Source: an uncultured Solirubrobacterales bacterium (lineage in GTDB: Bacteria; Actinomycetota; Thermoleophilia; Solirubrobacterales; Solirubrobacteraceae). Taken from it: a stretch of DNA of 15,615 bases. Below are positions 1 through 11,677 of this stretch, piece after piece (position 1 is the first letter of the stretch; the number at the start of each line of letters is the position of its first letter). The stretch spans positions 1-15,615 of the forward strand of contig CAJBIG010000012.1 in assembly GCA_903953065.1 (NCBI GenBank). Reading direction: 5' to 3'. The notes under the pieces are model-generated. The model did not search any database. It was not told where the DNA came from and saw nothing but the letters and a program-made list of their open reading frames with translations. The translations under genes and the position numbers were made by a program.

Positions 1-12
1 CTCCTTGAGAAG

Positions 13-48
13 GAATCAGCCGATCAAAAAGGCACCGTCGGCTGATTC
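13..48. repeat. 11-bp perfect inverted repeat
   Basis: The arms GAATCAGCCGA (13-23) and TCGGCTGATTC (38-48) are perfect reverse complements around a 14-base loop containing five A. Beyond a gap, TTGAGAA (5-11) can also pair with TTCTCGA (54-60) with one G-T wobble, so the fold may span 5-60. No T-run follows the long stem on either strand, so it is not a textbook intrinsic terminator by itself. It lies at the 3' side of the tRNA gene and may mark the end of a convergent transcript from outside the window. Confidence 0.7.
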
Positions 49-52
49 GGTG
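26..52 (-). terminator. candidate terminator downstream of tRNA-Arg
   Basis: Read on the minus strand, CACCG (from 52-48) and CGGTG (from 37-33) form a 5-bp stem with a 10-base loop, followed after two C by five T (30-26). This is a weak but plausible intrinsic terminator for the tRNA transcript. It competes with the stronger 11-bp palindrome at 13-48 because both use the same bases. Confidence 0.4.
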
Positions 53-76
53 ATTCTCGACACCCGAAAAATCCAG

Positions 77-149
77 CGCGCCCGGCAGGATTCGAACCTG
101 CGGCCTCCCGCTCCGGAGGCGGGCGCTCTATCCACTGAGCTACGGGCGC
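77..149 (-). tRNA. tRNA-Arg (anticodon CCG)
   Basis: The minus strand folds as a complete 73-base cloverleaf. The acceptor stem is GCGCCCG/CGGGCGC (149-143 with 84-78), the D arm is GCTC/GAGC, the anticodon stem is CCCGC/GCGGG with loop CTCCGGA, the T arm is GCAGG/CCTGC with loop TTCGAAT, and the discriminator is G. The loop gives anticodon CCG, which reads the arginine codon CGG. The following bases are CTG, so CCA is not encoded and must be added after 3' trimming. The gene is divergent from rnz, whose product performs that trimming. Confidence 0.95.
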
Positions 150-159
150 AACGTCCCTG

Positions 160-165
160 AGCCTA
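160..165 (-). promoter_or_regulatory. candidate -10 element of the tRNA-Arg promoter
   Basis: On the minus strand TAGGCT ends 10 bases before the mature tRNA 5' end, which would give a 5' leader of about three bases. It has the TAnnCT form found before rnz, mihF, gmk and rpoZ. No convincing -35 box is seen. Confidence 0.5.
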
Positions 166-183
166 CCGTGCGCCTCGCGCGGG

Positions 184-189
184 TACCCT
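184..189 (+). promoter_or_regulatory. candidate -10 element for leaderless rnz
   Basis: TACCCT ends seven bases before the GTG start at 197, so a transcript starting at the usual distance would begin at or next to the start codon. No Shine-Dalgarno sequence precedes the GTG, which agrees with a leaderless mRNA. The tRNA and rnz promoters share the 47-base divergent gap. Confidence 0.5.
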
Positions 190-196
190 CGCGGAC

Positions 197-1198
197 GTGG
201 ATCAGATCGAACTCTTCTTCGCGGGAACTGGCGGCTCGGTGCCGACGCCGCGCCGCGGCCTGCCCGCAACGCTGGCCCGGCTTGACGGGGATCGTCTGCT
301 GTTCGATTGCGGCGAGGGGACGCAGCGCCAACTGATCCGCAGCATCGGCCTCGCGGACCTCGACGCGATCTTCCTAACGCATCTCCATGCCGACCATTGG
401 CTTGGGATTCCCGGGCTGGTCCGCACGCTTGAGCTCCGCGGCCGCGAGAAAGCTCTCGACATCTACGGCCCGAGCGGGACGGTTAAGCAGCTTGCCGCCG
501 TAGGGATCGCAAGTGGCAAGACCGACTACGAACTTCACATCTCAGAGCTGGAGGCTGGCGACGCGATTGAGTTCGACGGATATGAGGTCGAAGCGTTCAA
601 CGTTCGCCATCGCGGTACCGCTCTCGGCTACTCGTTGGTTGAGGCAGGCAGGCCTGGTCGCTTCGATCCCGAACGGGCAGCCGAGTTGGGAATCACAGAT
701 GGCAAGGAGATCGCGGCGCTCGTCGCTGGTGACAGCGTTGGGAATGTTGAGCCCGGTCAGGTGATTGGTGAGCGTCGGGCCGGTAGAAAAATCGTCATCT
801 CCGGGGACACCGCGCCTTGCGAGATGGTCGAGGTAGCGGCAAGCGGCGCCGACGTGCTGATCCACGAGGCGACTTTCGCTGATGAGGACATGGCCCGAGC
901 AGCGGAGACGATGCACAGCACTGCGAGGCAGGCAGCCGAGGTAGCCGCAGCGGCTGGAGTCGCGATGCTCGCGCTAACCCACATCTCTGCTCGGTATCCG
1001 GTGCGCAAGATCATCGAGGAGGCGGAAGCGCTCTTTGATTCCACGGTCGTGCCACGTGATTTTGATGCGATCAACATTCCCGTGGCTGAAAAGGGTGCGC
1101 CTGTATTGCTCCGCCCTGACGACGTCGAGGTAGAGCAGGCAGCGGCGGCTCAGTTTGCTGAAGCAGCAGAAGAGGGCTCCGCAAAGAGCGAGAATTGA
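197..1198 (+). CDS. rnz: ribonuclease Z (tRNA 3' endonuclease)
   Basis: A 333-residue metallo-beta-lactamase-fold nuclease of the short tRNase Z/ElaC family, which in the cytoplasm cleaves tRNA precursors 3' of the discriminator base. The visible zinc ligands are H62, H64, D66 and H67 in THLHADH, H138 in NVRHRG, D204 in ISGDTAP and H262 in LTHIS. The family signatures FDCGEGTQRQ (36-45), HEATF (223-227) and HST (240-242) are also present. It is slightly longer than the roughly 305 residues usual for the short form, because of an Ala/Glu-rich tail after about residue 310. The GTG start at 197 is preferred because the protein then begins directly with the first beta strand and a -10 hexamer sits seven bases upstream. 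It is divergent from a tRNA gene that lacks CCA and so needs this activity. Confidence 0.95.
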   Translation: MDQIELFFAGTGGSVPTPRRGLPATLARLDGDRLLFDCGEGTQRQLIRSIGLADLDAIFLTHLHADHWLGIPGLVRTLELRGREKALDIYGPSGTVKQLAAVGIASGKTDYELHISELEAGDAIEFDGYEVEAFNVRHRGTALGYSLVEAGRPGRFDPERAAELGITDGKEIAALVAGDSVGNVEPGQVIGERRAGRKIVISGDTAPCEMVEVAASGADVLIHEATFADEDMARAAETMHSTARQAAEVAAAAGVAMLALTHISARYPVRKIIEEAEALFDSTVVPRDFDAINIPVAEKGAPVLLRPDDVEVEQAAAAQFAEAAEEGSAKSEN

Positions 1199-1223
1199 TT
1201 CAGCGTCGCGCCGTGCGCGGTGC

Positions 1224-1229
1224 TAACGT
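1224..1229 (+). promoter_or_regulatory. tentative -10 element of the pyr operon promoter
   Basis: TAACGT, preceded by TGC, would place the transcript start near 1236, about ten bases before the PyrR hairpin. An 8-base direct repeat CGTGCGCG (1212-1219 and 1227-1234) straddles it. No good -35 is visible, so this is a positional guess. Confidence 0.3.
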
Positions 1230-1246
1230 GCGCGCAGCAGTCAACC

Positions 1247-1278
1247 CCCTTTAACTCGGTCCGAGAGGCCAAGAAGGG
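1247..1278 (+). promoter_or_regulatory. PyrR-binding RNA hairpin overlapping the pyrR ribosome binding site
   Basis: The lower stem is CCCTT (1247-1251) with AAGGG (1274-1278). An internal bulge contains TAACTC and AAG, the upper stem is GGTC (1258-1261) with GGCC (1267-1270), and the loop is CGAGA. This closely resembles the Bacillus PyrR site, remembered as ARUCCNGNGAGGYU, but with a loop one base shorter. The 3' arm AAGGG is the only good Shine-Dalgarno sequence for the GTG at 1288 (nine-base spacer), and no terminator hairpin follows. PyrR bound with UMP would therefore block ribosome entry, as described for mycobacteria, rather than terminate transcription. Confidence 0.75.
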
Positions 1279-1287
1279 CAGGATCTA

Positions 1288-1851
1288 GTGAGCCAACAGA
1301 ATGTCGTCCTCGACGACACAGAGCTAAACCGGGCCTTAACCCGAATCGCTCACGAGATCCTTGAACGCAACGCCGGAGCTTCCGATCTGGCTGTAGTTGG
1401 TATCCACAGCCGCGGCGCCGTGCTCGCGCGGCGCATCGCCGGGATGCTCCGCGAGTTCGGTGGCAGCGAGGTTCCTCTCGGCCTTATCGACATCGGCTTC
1501 TACCGCGACGACCTCGGCAAGCGGCCTGAAGCGCCGCAGGTCTACTCGACCGAGATCGACTTTCCTCTCGACGGTGCGACCGTCGTTATCGTCGACGACG
1601 TTCTCTACAGCGGCCGCACTGTTCGCGCCGCGATTGAGGCGCTGTTCGCTTATGGCCGACCTGCCTGCGTGCAGCTGGCGGTGCTCGTCGACCGCGGCCA
1701 CCGTGAGCTGCCAATCCGCCCCGATTACATTGGCAAGAACCTGCCTACCGCGCCCGGCGAGCGCGTCTTCGTCGAGGTCGAGGAAACGGACGGGGTGGAT
1801 CGCGTTCTGATCGGTGACGCCGAAAGCGCGATCAGTGGGGACGTGGCATGA
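1288..1851 (+). CDS. pyrR: PyrR, pyrimidine operon RNA-binding regulator / uracil phosphoribosyltransferase
   Basis: A 187-residue type I phosphoribosyltransferase of the PyrR family. The PRPP-binding motif VVIVDDVLYSGRT is at residues 99-111, and GIHSRGAVLA (38-47) and LIDIGFYRDDL (66-76) are typical of PyrR. Family members sense UMP/UTP and bind the 5' leader of pyr mRNA; many also convert uracil and PRPP to UMP. The GTG start at 1288 follows AAGAAGGG at a nine-base spacing, and that ribosome site is buried in the PyrR-binding hairpin just upstream, so the protein probably represses its own translation. Its stop overlaps the pyrB start in ATGA, so control can pass downstream by coupling. 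Confidence 0.95.
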   Translation: MSQQNVVLDDTELNRALTRIAHEILERNAGASDLAVVGIHSRGAVLARRIAGMLREFGGSEVPLGLIDIGFYRDDLGKRPEAPQVYSTEIDFPLDGATVVIVDDVLYSGRTVRAAIEALFAYGRPACVQLAVLVDRGHRELPIRPDYIGKNLPTAPGERVFVEVEETDGVDRVLIGDAESAISGDVA

Positions 1852-2776
1852 ATCATTTGCTGAGCATCGAGGATGTGAGCCGCGAGGACGTCGAGCGGAT
1901 CTGTGCCCGTGCGGCGGCCTTCGCGGAAAACCAGCAGCGCGAGATCAAGAAGGTGCCCGCTTTGCGCGGCCGCACCGTCCTCAATCTTTTCTATGAAGCG
2001 AGCACGCGTACGAGGAGCTCATTCGAACTGGCCGCCAAGCGGCTGAGCGCCGATGTCGTCAACTTCAGCGCTTCCGGCTCATCAACCGAGAAGGGCGAAT
2101 CGCTTAAGGACACGGTCCAGACGCTCAGCGCTCACCGCCCAGACGCGATCGTCGTGCGCTGCCCTTGGGCTGGCGCCCCAGCTCTTGTGGCCGAGTGGAC
2201 CGACGCCGCGATCATCAACGCCGGCGACGGCAAGCACGAACATCCAACTCAGGCGCTCCTCGACATCTACACGCTCAGCCGCCGTCTGGGCTCGCTCGAC
2301 GGCGTCAAGATCTGGATTGTTGGTGACGTGCTCCACTCGCGCGTTGCCCGCTCGAATATTCTCGGCTTCCAGAAGATGGGCGCGCACGTAACGGTGGCTG
2401 GGCCGCCGACGCTGCTGCCAAGAGACATTGAAGCGATGGGCGTGGATGTTCGCTACTCGCTCGATGATTTGCACGAAGCCGATGTTGTCTACGCGCTGCG
2501 GATGCAGAACGAGCGGATGCAGCAGGCCTACCTGCCGAGCATGCGCGAATACGCCACGCAGTTTCAGATCGACGAGCGCAGGCTTGGTGCCCGTTCGCTT
2601 CTGATGCACCCAGGACCCGTGAATCGTGGCGTGGAGCTATCCGATGAGGTGGTTGACTGCGCGCAGTCGCTGATTCTCGAGCAGGTTGCGGCAGGCGTCG
2701 TTGTCCGCATGGCCGTCCTCTTTGAACTGCTCGCCGCGTCGCGCGCGTTCGACCCGGTGCCGGAGCACCAGTCGGC

Positions 2777-2780
<4 letters not shown>
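1848..2780 (+). CDS. pyrB: aspartate carbamoyltransferase catalytic chain
   Basis: A 310-residue enzyme, the usual length, that joins carbamoyl phosphate to L-aspartate to give N-carbamoyl-aspartate, the committed step of pyrimidine synthesis. The carbamoyl-phosphate motif STRTR is at 52-56 within FYEASTRTRSSFE. STEKGES (79-85) carries the mobile-loop lysine K82, HPTQ is at 132-135, GDVLHSRVARS at 159-169, the aspartate-binding LRMQNERMQ at 217-225 and HPGPVNRG at 254-261. No pyrI regulatory chain is present, consistent with the unregulated trimer type. It overlaps pyrR by four bases (ATGA) and has only a weak G-rich ribosome site, which suggests translational coupling. Confidence 0.97.
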
Positions 2781-4149
<1,369 letters not shown>

Positions 4150-4153
<4 letters not shown>

Positions 4154-4689
4154 AGGTCGCGCGGCTCGAAGCGGATCGGGCCGCGTTGCTCGTTGTCGAC
4201 ATTCAAGAAGCCTTTCGGGGAGTCATTCCCGGCGGTGATGAGATCATCGCGCGCACGCAGATCCTCGCTCGCGCGGCGACGCTGCTTGGGCTTCCGATCA
4301 TCGTCAGCGAGCAATATCCGAAAGGGCTCGGCAAGACGGTCGCTGAACTAGACGATGTGCTGGCCGGCGCGACGGTGTTGGAGAAGACGAGCTTCTCCGC
4401 CGCGCACGCCGAGGGTTTCTCGCTTGCCGGGCGCGATCAAGTGATCGTCTGTGGCACGGAAACGCACATCTGTGTTGCCCAGAGCGTGCTCGACCTGCTC
4501 GCAGCGGACGCCGAGGTGTGGCTCGCTTGCGACGCGCTCGGTTCACGCAGTCCCGACGATCGCGCGCTGGCGATTCAGCGCCTTGCACTCGCCAGCGCTG
4601 TCCCGTCGAGCACCGAATCAATCTGCTTCGAACTGATGAAGGACGCAAAAAACCCGCACTTCAAAGAGATCCAGGGGCTGATCAAGTGA
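4150..4689 (+). CDS. isochorismatase-superfamily cysteine hydrolase (ISOC1/ISOC2-like), substrate unknown
   Basis: A 179-residue cysteine hydrolase of the isochorismatase superfamily, which includes nicotinamidase, N-carbamoylsarcosine amidase and the ureidoacrylate hydrolase RutB. The catalytic triad is complete: D17 (VVDIQ), K79 (EKTSF) and C108 (GTETHICV). The segments EQYPKGLGKTV (54-64), the serine-rich SSTESICFEL and the C-terminal ending HFKEIQGLIK resemble animal ISOC1/ISOC2 and their bacterial relatives more than true isochorismatases. The GTG start overlaps the pyrC stop in GTGA, and the stop overlaps the carA start in GTGA, so it is translated as an integral part of the pyrimidine operon. 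In Mycobacterium this slot holds an unrelated membrane-associated protein. I infer removal of a carbamoyl- or amide-containing side product, but the sequence does not show the substrate. Confidence 0.9.
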
Positions 4690-5815
4690 GTAGAGAAGGC
4701 TTCGTCCTACTAGAGGACGGCACACGTTTCGACGGACAGCTATGTGGAGCATCGAGCGGTTCGGTCGGTGAGGTTGTATTCACGACTGCGATGGGTGGCT
4801 ACCAGGAATCGGTCACGGATCCGTCCTTTGCCGGCCAAGTTCTCACCTTCACAGTGCCGCACGTAGGTAACTACGGCGTCAGCGAGCAGGCGATGGAGAG
4901 CGACCGGATCCACGTCCGCGGCGTTGTGATGCGCGCCGCCGATAACTCATCGGACGCGCCGACAGCAGATCAGGGATGGCTCGACTGGCTTGAAGCCAGC
5001 GGCATTCCGGCGATCACCCAGGTAGACACGCGCGGGCTCGTGCGACATTTGCGCAGTCGCGGCGCAATGCGCGGCGGCATCTTCGCCGCAGCCGACGCAG
5101 GCACTGCATCGGCGACGGTCGAAGCGGAACCGCCAATGGACGGGCAGAACCTCGCTGCGCAGGTCGGGCCTTCGAAGGTAGTCCGCCATGGCGAAAGCAA
5201 CTCCGGCCCCCGAGTAGCCGCAATCGACACCGGAATCAAGATGTCGATCGTTAATCAGCTCGTCGAGCGGGGCGTGCGACTGGACCTCCACCCATGCGAC
5301 GTCAGCGCTGAGGAGTTGCTCGCTGATGACCCTGACGCGATCTTCCTCGCCAACGGCCCCGGAGACCCGGCTGCTCTGGACGGCGTCGTTGAAACTGTCC
5401 GCGGCGTGCTCGGCAAGAAGCCGGTCTTCGGGATCTGCCTTGGCCATCAGCTGTGCTGCAGAGCACTCGGCCTCGAAACATTCAAGCTGCCGTTCGGCCA
5501 TCGCGGCGTGAACCATCCAGTAAAAGACCTGCGGACGGGGAAGATTGAGATCACATCGCAGAACCACGGCTTCGCCGTCGCCGCTCCTGACGGCGGTCTG
5601 CGCGTCGAGACCGACGAGCCGATTCGCTGGGAGACCGACTTCGGCGCCGCTGAACTTAGCCACGTGAATCTCTATGACCGAACAGTTGAAGGGCTAACGC
5701 TGTTAGACGTCCCCGGCTCGACGGTGCAATACCACCCCGAGGCCGGCCCTGGCCCACACGACGCGCGCCACCTCTTCGATGAGTTCGTTGAGCGGATCAC
5801 GAAGGCGGCCGCATA

Positions 5816-5816
<1 letters not shown>
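4686..5816 (+). CDS. carA: carbamoyl-phosphate synthase small (glutaminase) subunit
   Basis: A 376-residue class I glutamine amidotransferase subunit that releases ammonia from glutamine and channels it to CarB. The N-terminal CarA-specific domain begins FVLLEDGTRFDG and contains TTAMGGYQE (33-41) and DTRGLVRHLR (114-123). In the glutaminase domain the nucleophile is C251 (FGICLGHQ), with H350 and E352 in QYHPEAG. NGPGDP (223-228) and FGHRGVNHPV (270-279) are also conserved. The GTG at 4686, overlapping the preceding stop in GTGA, gives the normal family N-terminus; an upstream in-frame ATG at 4518 would add 56 residues encoded across the hydrolase gene and is rejected. The stop TAA overlaps the carB ATG by one base. 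Confidence 0.97.
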
Positions 5817-8910
<3,094 letters not shown>

Positions 8911-8914
<4 letters not shown>

Positions 8915-9738
8915 GCGAGGGAGATGGCCGTGTGCAGGCGCCGTTCGGCACGCGCGATGTGACGATCGACGGGATCGAAGAGCTCGGCCCTTATCGCGTT
9001 TTCAGCTGCACCGACGCTGCTGGCCCCGTTCCATCGGCGGGCCAGTTCTACATGCTCACGGGCGCTGAGCGCTGGGGCGGTGGCGCCGACGAGCGGCCTT
9101 ACCTGCCGAGGGCTGTTTCGGTGCTGGCTGCTGGCGACGATCAGCTTTCCTTCGTGATTGAAGTAGTAGGTCCGGGAACCGAGCGGCTCGCTGAGCTTGT
9201 CGACGGCGATCGCTTGCGCCTGCTCGGGCCGCTCGGCAACGGCTTCAGCTCGCCGGGCACCGGCATTCGGCCGATCCTCTGCGGCGGCGGGATCGGAGTA
9301 GCACCGCTTGCAATGATGGGGCAGCAGCTGCTCGCGGAGGGCCGCGAAGTTACCTCTCTGCTGGGCTTTCGTGACGCTGAGCACGCTGTCGGAGCAGAGT
9401 TCATTGCTGGCTCACAGGTAGCGACCGACGACGGTTCAGTCGGTCACGGCGGCTTCGTGACCGAACTGTTGCTGGCCGAGCTCGAGCGCGACCCGAGCGC
9501 CGTCGTCTACTCATGCGGACCGCCCGAGATGCTCGACGCGGTGCGCGCAATCAGCGTTGCCAGTGGCGTTCCAGCCCAGCTTGCGCTCGAGGCGCCGATG
9601 GCCTGTGGGTACGGCGCCTGTTACGGATGTGTCGTAAAGGTCGCTGACGGCAGCTTCCGACGCACCTGCGTAGATGGTCCCGTCGTCGTTGCCGAAGAGC
9701 TGGCTGTGGATTGGCTTGCCGCGGAGCGTTCGCAGTGA
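8911..9738 (+). CDS. pyrK: dihydroorotate dehydrogenase electron-transfer subunit
   Basis: A 275-residue ferredoxin-reductase-like subunit that passes electrons from the PyrD flavin through a 2Fe-2S cluster and FAD to NAD. The FAD-binding domain carries PRAVSV (66-71), corresponding to the RxxS flavin motif. The NAD domain has GGGIGVAPL (125-133) and YSCGPPEML (200-208). The cluster cysteines are C232, C237, C240 and C253 (CGYGACYGC, then RRTC), the Cx4Cx2Cx12C pattern of PyrK. The GTG start overlaps the carB stop in GTGA, and its own stop overlaps the pyrD GTG. Its presence makes the neighbouring PyrD a class 1B, NAD-linked enzyme, unlike the quinone-linked PyrD of mycobacteria. Confidence 0.95.
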
Positions 9739-10592
9739 CCGTAGATCTCTGTGGGATCGAGCTCGCGCATCCTGTGATCAACGGCTCGGGGACGTTTGAC
9801 GTAATAGCTGCCCGCCGCGTTTTCGGTGCCGCCGTTGACGAAAACTTCCCCTTCGCAGCATTCGTGTCGAAGACGATCACGCTCGAGCCGCGCCTTGGAA
9901 ACCCGCCGCCGCGTCTATTTGAGACGCCGGCTGGGCTGATCAATTCAATCGGCCTCCCTAACCGCGGCGTGGCGGGGTATCTCGAACATGACCTGCCTGG
10001 GCTCGCGACGCTTCCGGTGCCTCTAATCACGAACGTGATGGGCTCCAACGCCGACGAAGTTGGCCAGCTTTTCGAGGCGCTTGAGCCGCGCGGCGAGATC
10101 GCCGCGATCGAACTGAACGTCTCCTGCCCGAACGTGAAGACCGGCCTCGACATCGGCGCCGACCCGGCCGAACTGAGCAAGCTGCTCGCCGTAGTGAGGG
10201 GGAAGACGTCGAAGCCGTTGATCGTCAAGCTGACTCCGAACACGGCGAACGTCGCGCTCGTCGCTAGCGCCGCCGAGGCCTCAGGGGCCGACGCCGTCTC
10301 GCTAATTAACACGCTGCGAGCTTTTGCTGCCGATCCGAGAAGGCCGGGGAAGGCTTGGCTCGGCGGCGGCACTGGCGGGCAGTCGGGGCCGGCAATTCGA
10401 TCGGTCGCGCTGGCCCAGACGAGCGCCGTTGCCGCTGCGATCGAGCTCCCAATCATCGCGATGGGCGGTATCGCAACCGCCGCTCACGGGCGCCAGTTCC
10501 TTGACGCTGGAGCGTTGATAGTCGCCGTTGGTACTGAGAGCTTCCGCGATCCGATCGCGGGCGCCAAGGTCGCGGCCGGCCTCCTGAGTTAG
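9735..10592 (+). CDS. pyrD: dihydroorotate dehydrogenase, class 1B catalytic subunit
   Basis: A 285-residue cytosolic FMN enzyme that oxidises dihydroorotate to orotate and works with PyrK. The class 1 catalytic cysteine is C131 in ELNVSCPNVKTG. K46 (VSKTIT) and K165 (IVKLTPN) contact FMN, N70 lies in GLINSIGLPN and N192 in LINTL, and GGGTGGQSGPAIR followed by MGGIAT and VGTESF forms the flavin phosphate site. There is no N-terminal membrane segment, which argues against class 2. The GTG at 9735 overlaps the pyrK stop and gives the standard N-terminus MTVDLCGIELAHPV; a start at 9711 would lie inside pyrK. It is the last gene of the overlapping chain; no strong terminator follows. Confidence 0.96.
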   Translation: MTVDLCGIELAHPVINGSGTFDVIAARRVFGAAVDENFPFAAFVSKTITLEPRLGNPPPRLFETPAGLINSIGLPNRGVAGYLEHDLPGLATLPVPLITNVMGSNADEVGQLFEALEPRGEIAAIELNVSCPNVKTGLDIGADPAELSKLLAVVRGKTSKPLIVKLTPNTANVALVASAAEASGADAVSLINTLRAFAADPRRPGKAWLGGGTGGQSGPAIRSVALAQTSAVAAAIELPIIAMGGIATAAHGRQFLDAGALIVAVGTESFRDPIAGAKVAAGLLS

Positions 10593-10620
10593 CACAAATC
10601 TGTCGTCGTGGCGATCTCAG

Positions 10621-10668
10621 TGAAGTCGATCTCAGGGTCAAGTCTCGACCTCAAGTCGACGTCAAGTC
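10621..10668. repeat. short direct repeats TCAAGTC upstream of mihF
   Basis: TCAAGTC occurs at 10638-10644, 10651-10657 and 10662-10668, with a one-mismatch copy TGAAGTC at 10621-10627. GATCTCAG also occurs twice (10613-10620 and 10628-10635). The cluster fills the 129-base gap between pyrD and mihF, ends in an AT-rich stretch and lies about 40 bases before the candidate mihF -10. It could be a protein-binding array; no known motif is recognised. Confidence 0.55.
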
Positions 10669-10708
10669 AAATATTTCCGCCACGCCTCGCAGCGCGATCA
10701 GAGTTGTG

Positions 10709-10714
10709 TATGCT
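10709..10714 (+). promoter_or_regulatory. candidate -10 element for leaderless mihF
   Basis: TATGCT ends seven bases before the GTG at 10722, and there is no Shine-Dalgarno sequence. The spacing matches that before rnz, gmk and rpoZ. The in-frame ATG at 10710 lies inside this hexamer, which argues for GTG 10722 as the real start. Confidence 0.5.
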
Positions 10715-10721
10715 CGCCGCT

Positions 10722-11075
10722 GTGGCTTCGGCAACCGAAAAAAATTCACTCGCGGCGGCAGAGGCACCAGAGCGCTCCAAGGTCCAGCGGATGGAGGCTC
10801 TCGAGCGTGCAAATGAGATCCGCAGCCAGCGCGCGAAGCTCAAGCGCGACCTGCGCGCCGGCAAGGCGACTATCGATCGCTTGCTCGAGTCACCGCCCGA
10901 GTATCTCGAGACGGCGAAGGTCTTTGATCTCCTCCTGGCAGTGCCGAAGTTCGGCCGCGTGAAGGCCAACAAGATTCTTCAGCAGGTCCGCATCTCTCCG
11001 AGCAAGACCGTCGGCGGCCTCTCTGACCGTCAGCGTGGCGAGCTTGTCCAGCTGCTGCGCAGCCGCACTCGCTAG
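10722..11075 (+). CDS. mihF: integration host factor, actinobacterial type (MihF-like)
   Basis: A 117-residue DNA-binding protein of the actinobacterial IHF family, nucleoid-associated and unrelated in fold to proteobacterial IHF. A long basic N-terminal helix (about 25-45, ERANEIRSQRAKLKRDLR) precedes the helix-turn segment. VPKFGRVKANKILQQVRI (74-91) is the conserved helix-hairpin-like core, and GGLSDRQRGELVQLL (98-112) is the C-terminal helix. Length and order fit the family. Possible starts are GTG 10608, ATG 10710 and GTG 10722; the last is chosen because the earlier ones add non-conserved sequence and because a -10 hexamer ends seven bases before it. It sits directly before gmk, as in Mycobacterium. 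The first roughly 20 residues are Ala-rich and poorly conserved. Confidence 0.9.
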   Translation: MASATEKNSLAAAEAPERSKVQRMEALERANEIRSQRAKLKRDLRAGKATIDRLLESPPEYLETAKVFDLLLAVPKFGRVKANKILQQVRISPSKTVGGLSDRQRGELVQLLRSRTR

Positions 11076-11093
11076 TCGCGCCGGACGATCGCT

Positions 11094-11099
11094 TAGCCT
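11094..11099 (+). promoter_or_regulatory. candidate -10 element for leaderless gmk
   Basis: TAGCCT ends six bases before the gmk ATG at 11106. The 30-base mihF-gmk gap has no Shine-Dalgarno sequence. This is consistent with a transcript starting at the ATG; readthrough from mihF is also possible. Confidence 0.5.
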
Positions 11100-11105
11100 G
11101 CGCTG

Positions 11106-11672
11106 ATGGCGCACGTGATCGTTATAACCGGCCCGTCAGGCGTCGGCAAAGGCACGGTCATTCGCCTTCTTCGGGAGCGTGTGCCGAGTGTTCGCCTCAG
11201 TATTTCGGCGACGACACGGGCACCGCGGCCGGGCGAGCGAGACGGAATTGACTACCACTTTCTCGCCACAGACGATTTCGATCAGATGATCGCCGACGGA
11301 GCGTTTGTCGAACACGCCCGCTACGCCGGTCAGCAGTACGGGACGCTGCGCAGCGAGCTCGAAGAAGGCGACGACGACGGCGACGTGATCGTCCTTGAGA
11401 TTGAGCTTCAAGGAGCGAGGCAGATTCGCGAGTCGATGCCGGCGGCGCTACAGGTCTTCATCGCTCCGCCATCTTTCGAGACGCTTCGAGAGCGCTTGGT
11501 TGGCCGCGGCACCGACTCAGCGCAGACGATCGACGAGCGGCTCACCGTCGCGCGCGAGGAGCTCGATGCCCAGGGAGAGTTCAGCGAGGTGATCGTCAAC
11601 GACCGCCTCGGCGACGCTGTCGACGCTCTGGAGCTGCTGGTTCAGGGTCAACTTCGTGGGGCGGTAGACTGA
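11106..11672 (+). CDS. gmk: guanylate kinase
   Basis: A 188-residue P-loop kinase that phosphorylates GMP to GDP with ATP in the cytoplasm. The Walker A motif GPSGVGKG is at 9-16, the GMP-binding segment SATTRAPRPGERDGIDYHF at 34-52 (R38, R41, E44 and Y50 in the expected places), and FVEHARYAGQQYGT matches the GMP-domain region. VIVLEIELQGARQIR matches the Walker B region, and the lid RGTDSAQTIDERL is present. Length is typical. The start is the first ATG after mihF, has no ribosome site and is preceded by a TAnnCT hexamer, suggesting leaderless expression. Its last codons contain the candidate rpoZ -10. The mihF-gmk-rpoZ-coaBC order is an actinobacterial hallmark. Confidence 0.97.
   Translation: MAHVIVITGPSGVGKGTVIRLLRERVPSVRLSISATTRAPRPGERDGIDYHFLATDDFDQMIADGAFVEHARYAGQQYGTLRSELEEGDDDGDVIVLEIELQGARQIRESMPAALQVFIAPPSFETLRERLVGRGTDSAQTIDERLTVAREELDAQGEFSEVIVNDRLGDAVDALELLVQGQLRGAVD
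11665..11670 (+). promoter_or_regulatory. candidate -10 element for leaderless rpoZ
   Basis: TAGACT overlaps the end of gmk (its last T is the first base of the gmk stop) and ends seven bases before the rpoZ ATG at 11678. No Shine-Dalgarno sequence lies in the five-base gap or in the end of gmk. Confidence 0.5.
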
Positions 11673-11677
11673 TCAGC

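Noticed and set aside
2756..2769. GGTGC/GCACC hairpin just before pyrC as a terminator or regulatory switch
   Set aside because: The stem is only 5 bp inside coding sequence, with no T-run; such stems occur often by chance in GC-rich genes.
9711..9734. ATG start for pyrD inside pyrK
   Set aside because: The GTG at 9735 gives the standard N-terminus and the same GTGA overlap used at three other junctions in the operon.
9551..10456. Long open frame of about 300 codons on the minus strand opposite pyrD
   Set aside because: It is antisense to a clearly conserved enzyme, has no recognisable motif or start signal, and such frames are common in GC-rich coding DNA. The same applies to the antisense frames at 11850-12740 (opposite coaBC), 4947-5663 (opposite carA) and 5900-6577 (opposite carB).
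10608..10721. N-terminal extension of MihF from GTG 10608 or ATG 10710
   Set aside because: The added residues cover the TCAAGTC repeat region and a -10-like hexamer and do not resemble the family. GTG 10722 gives the expected length.
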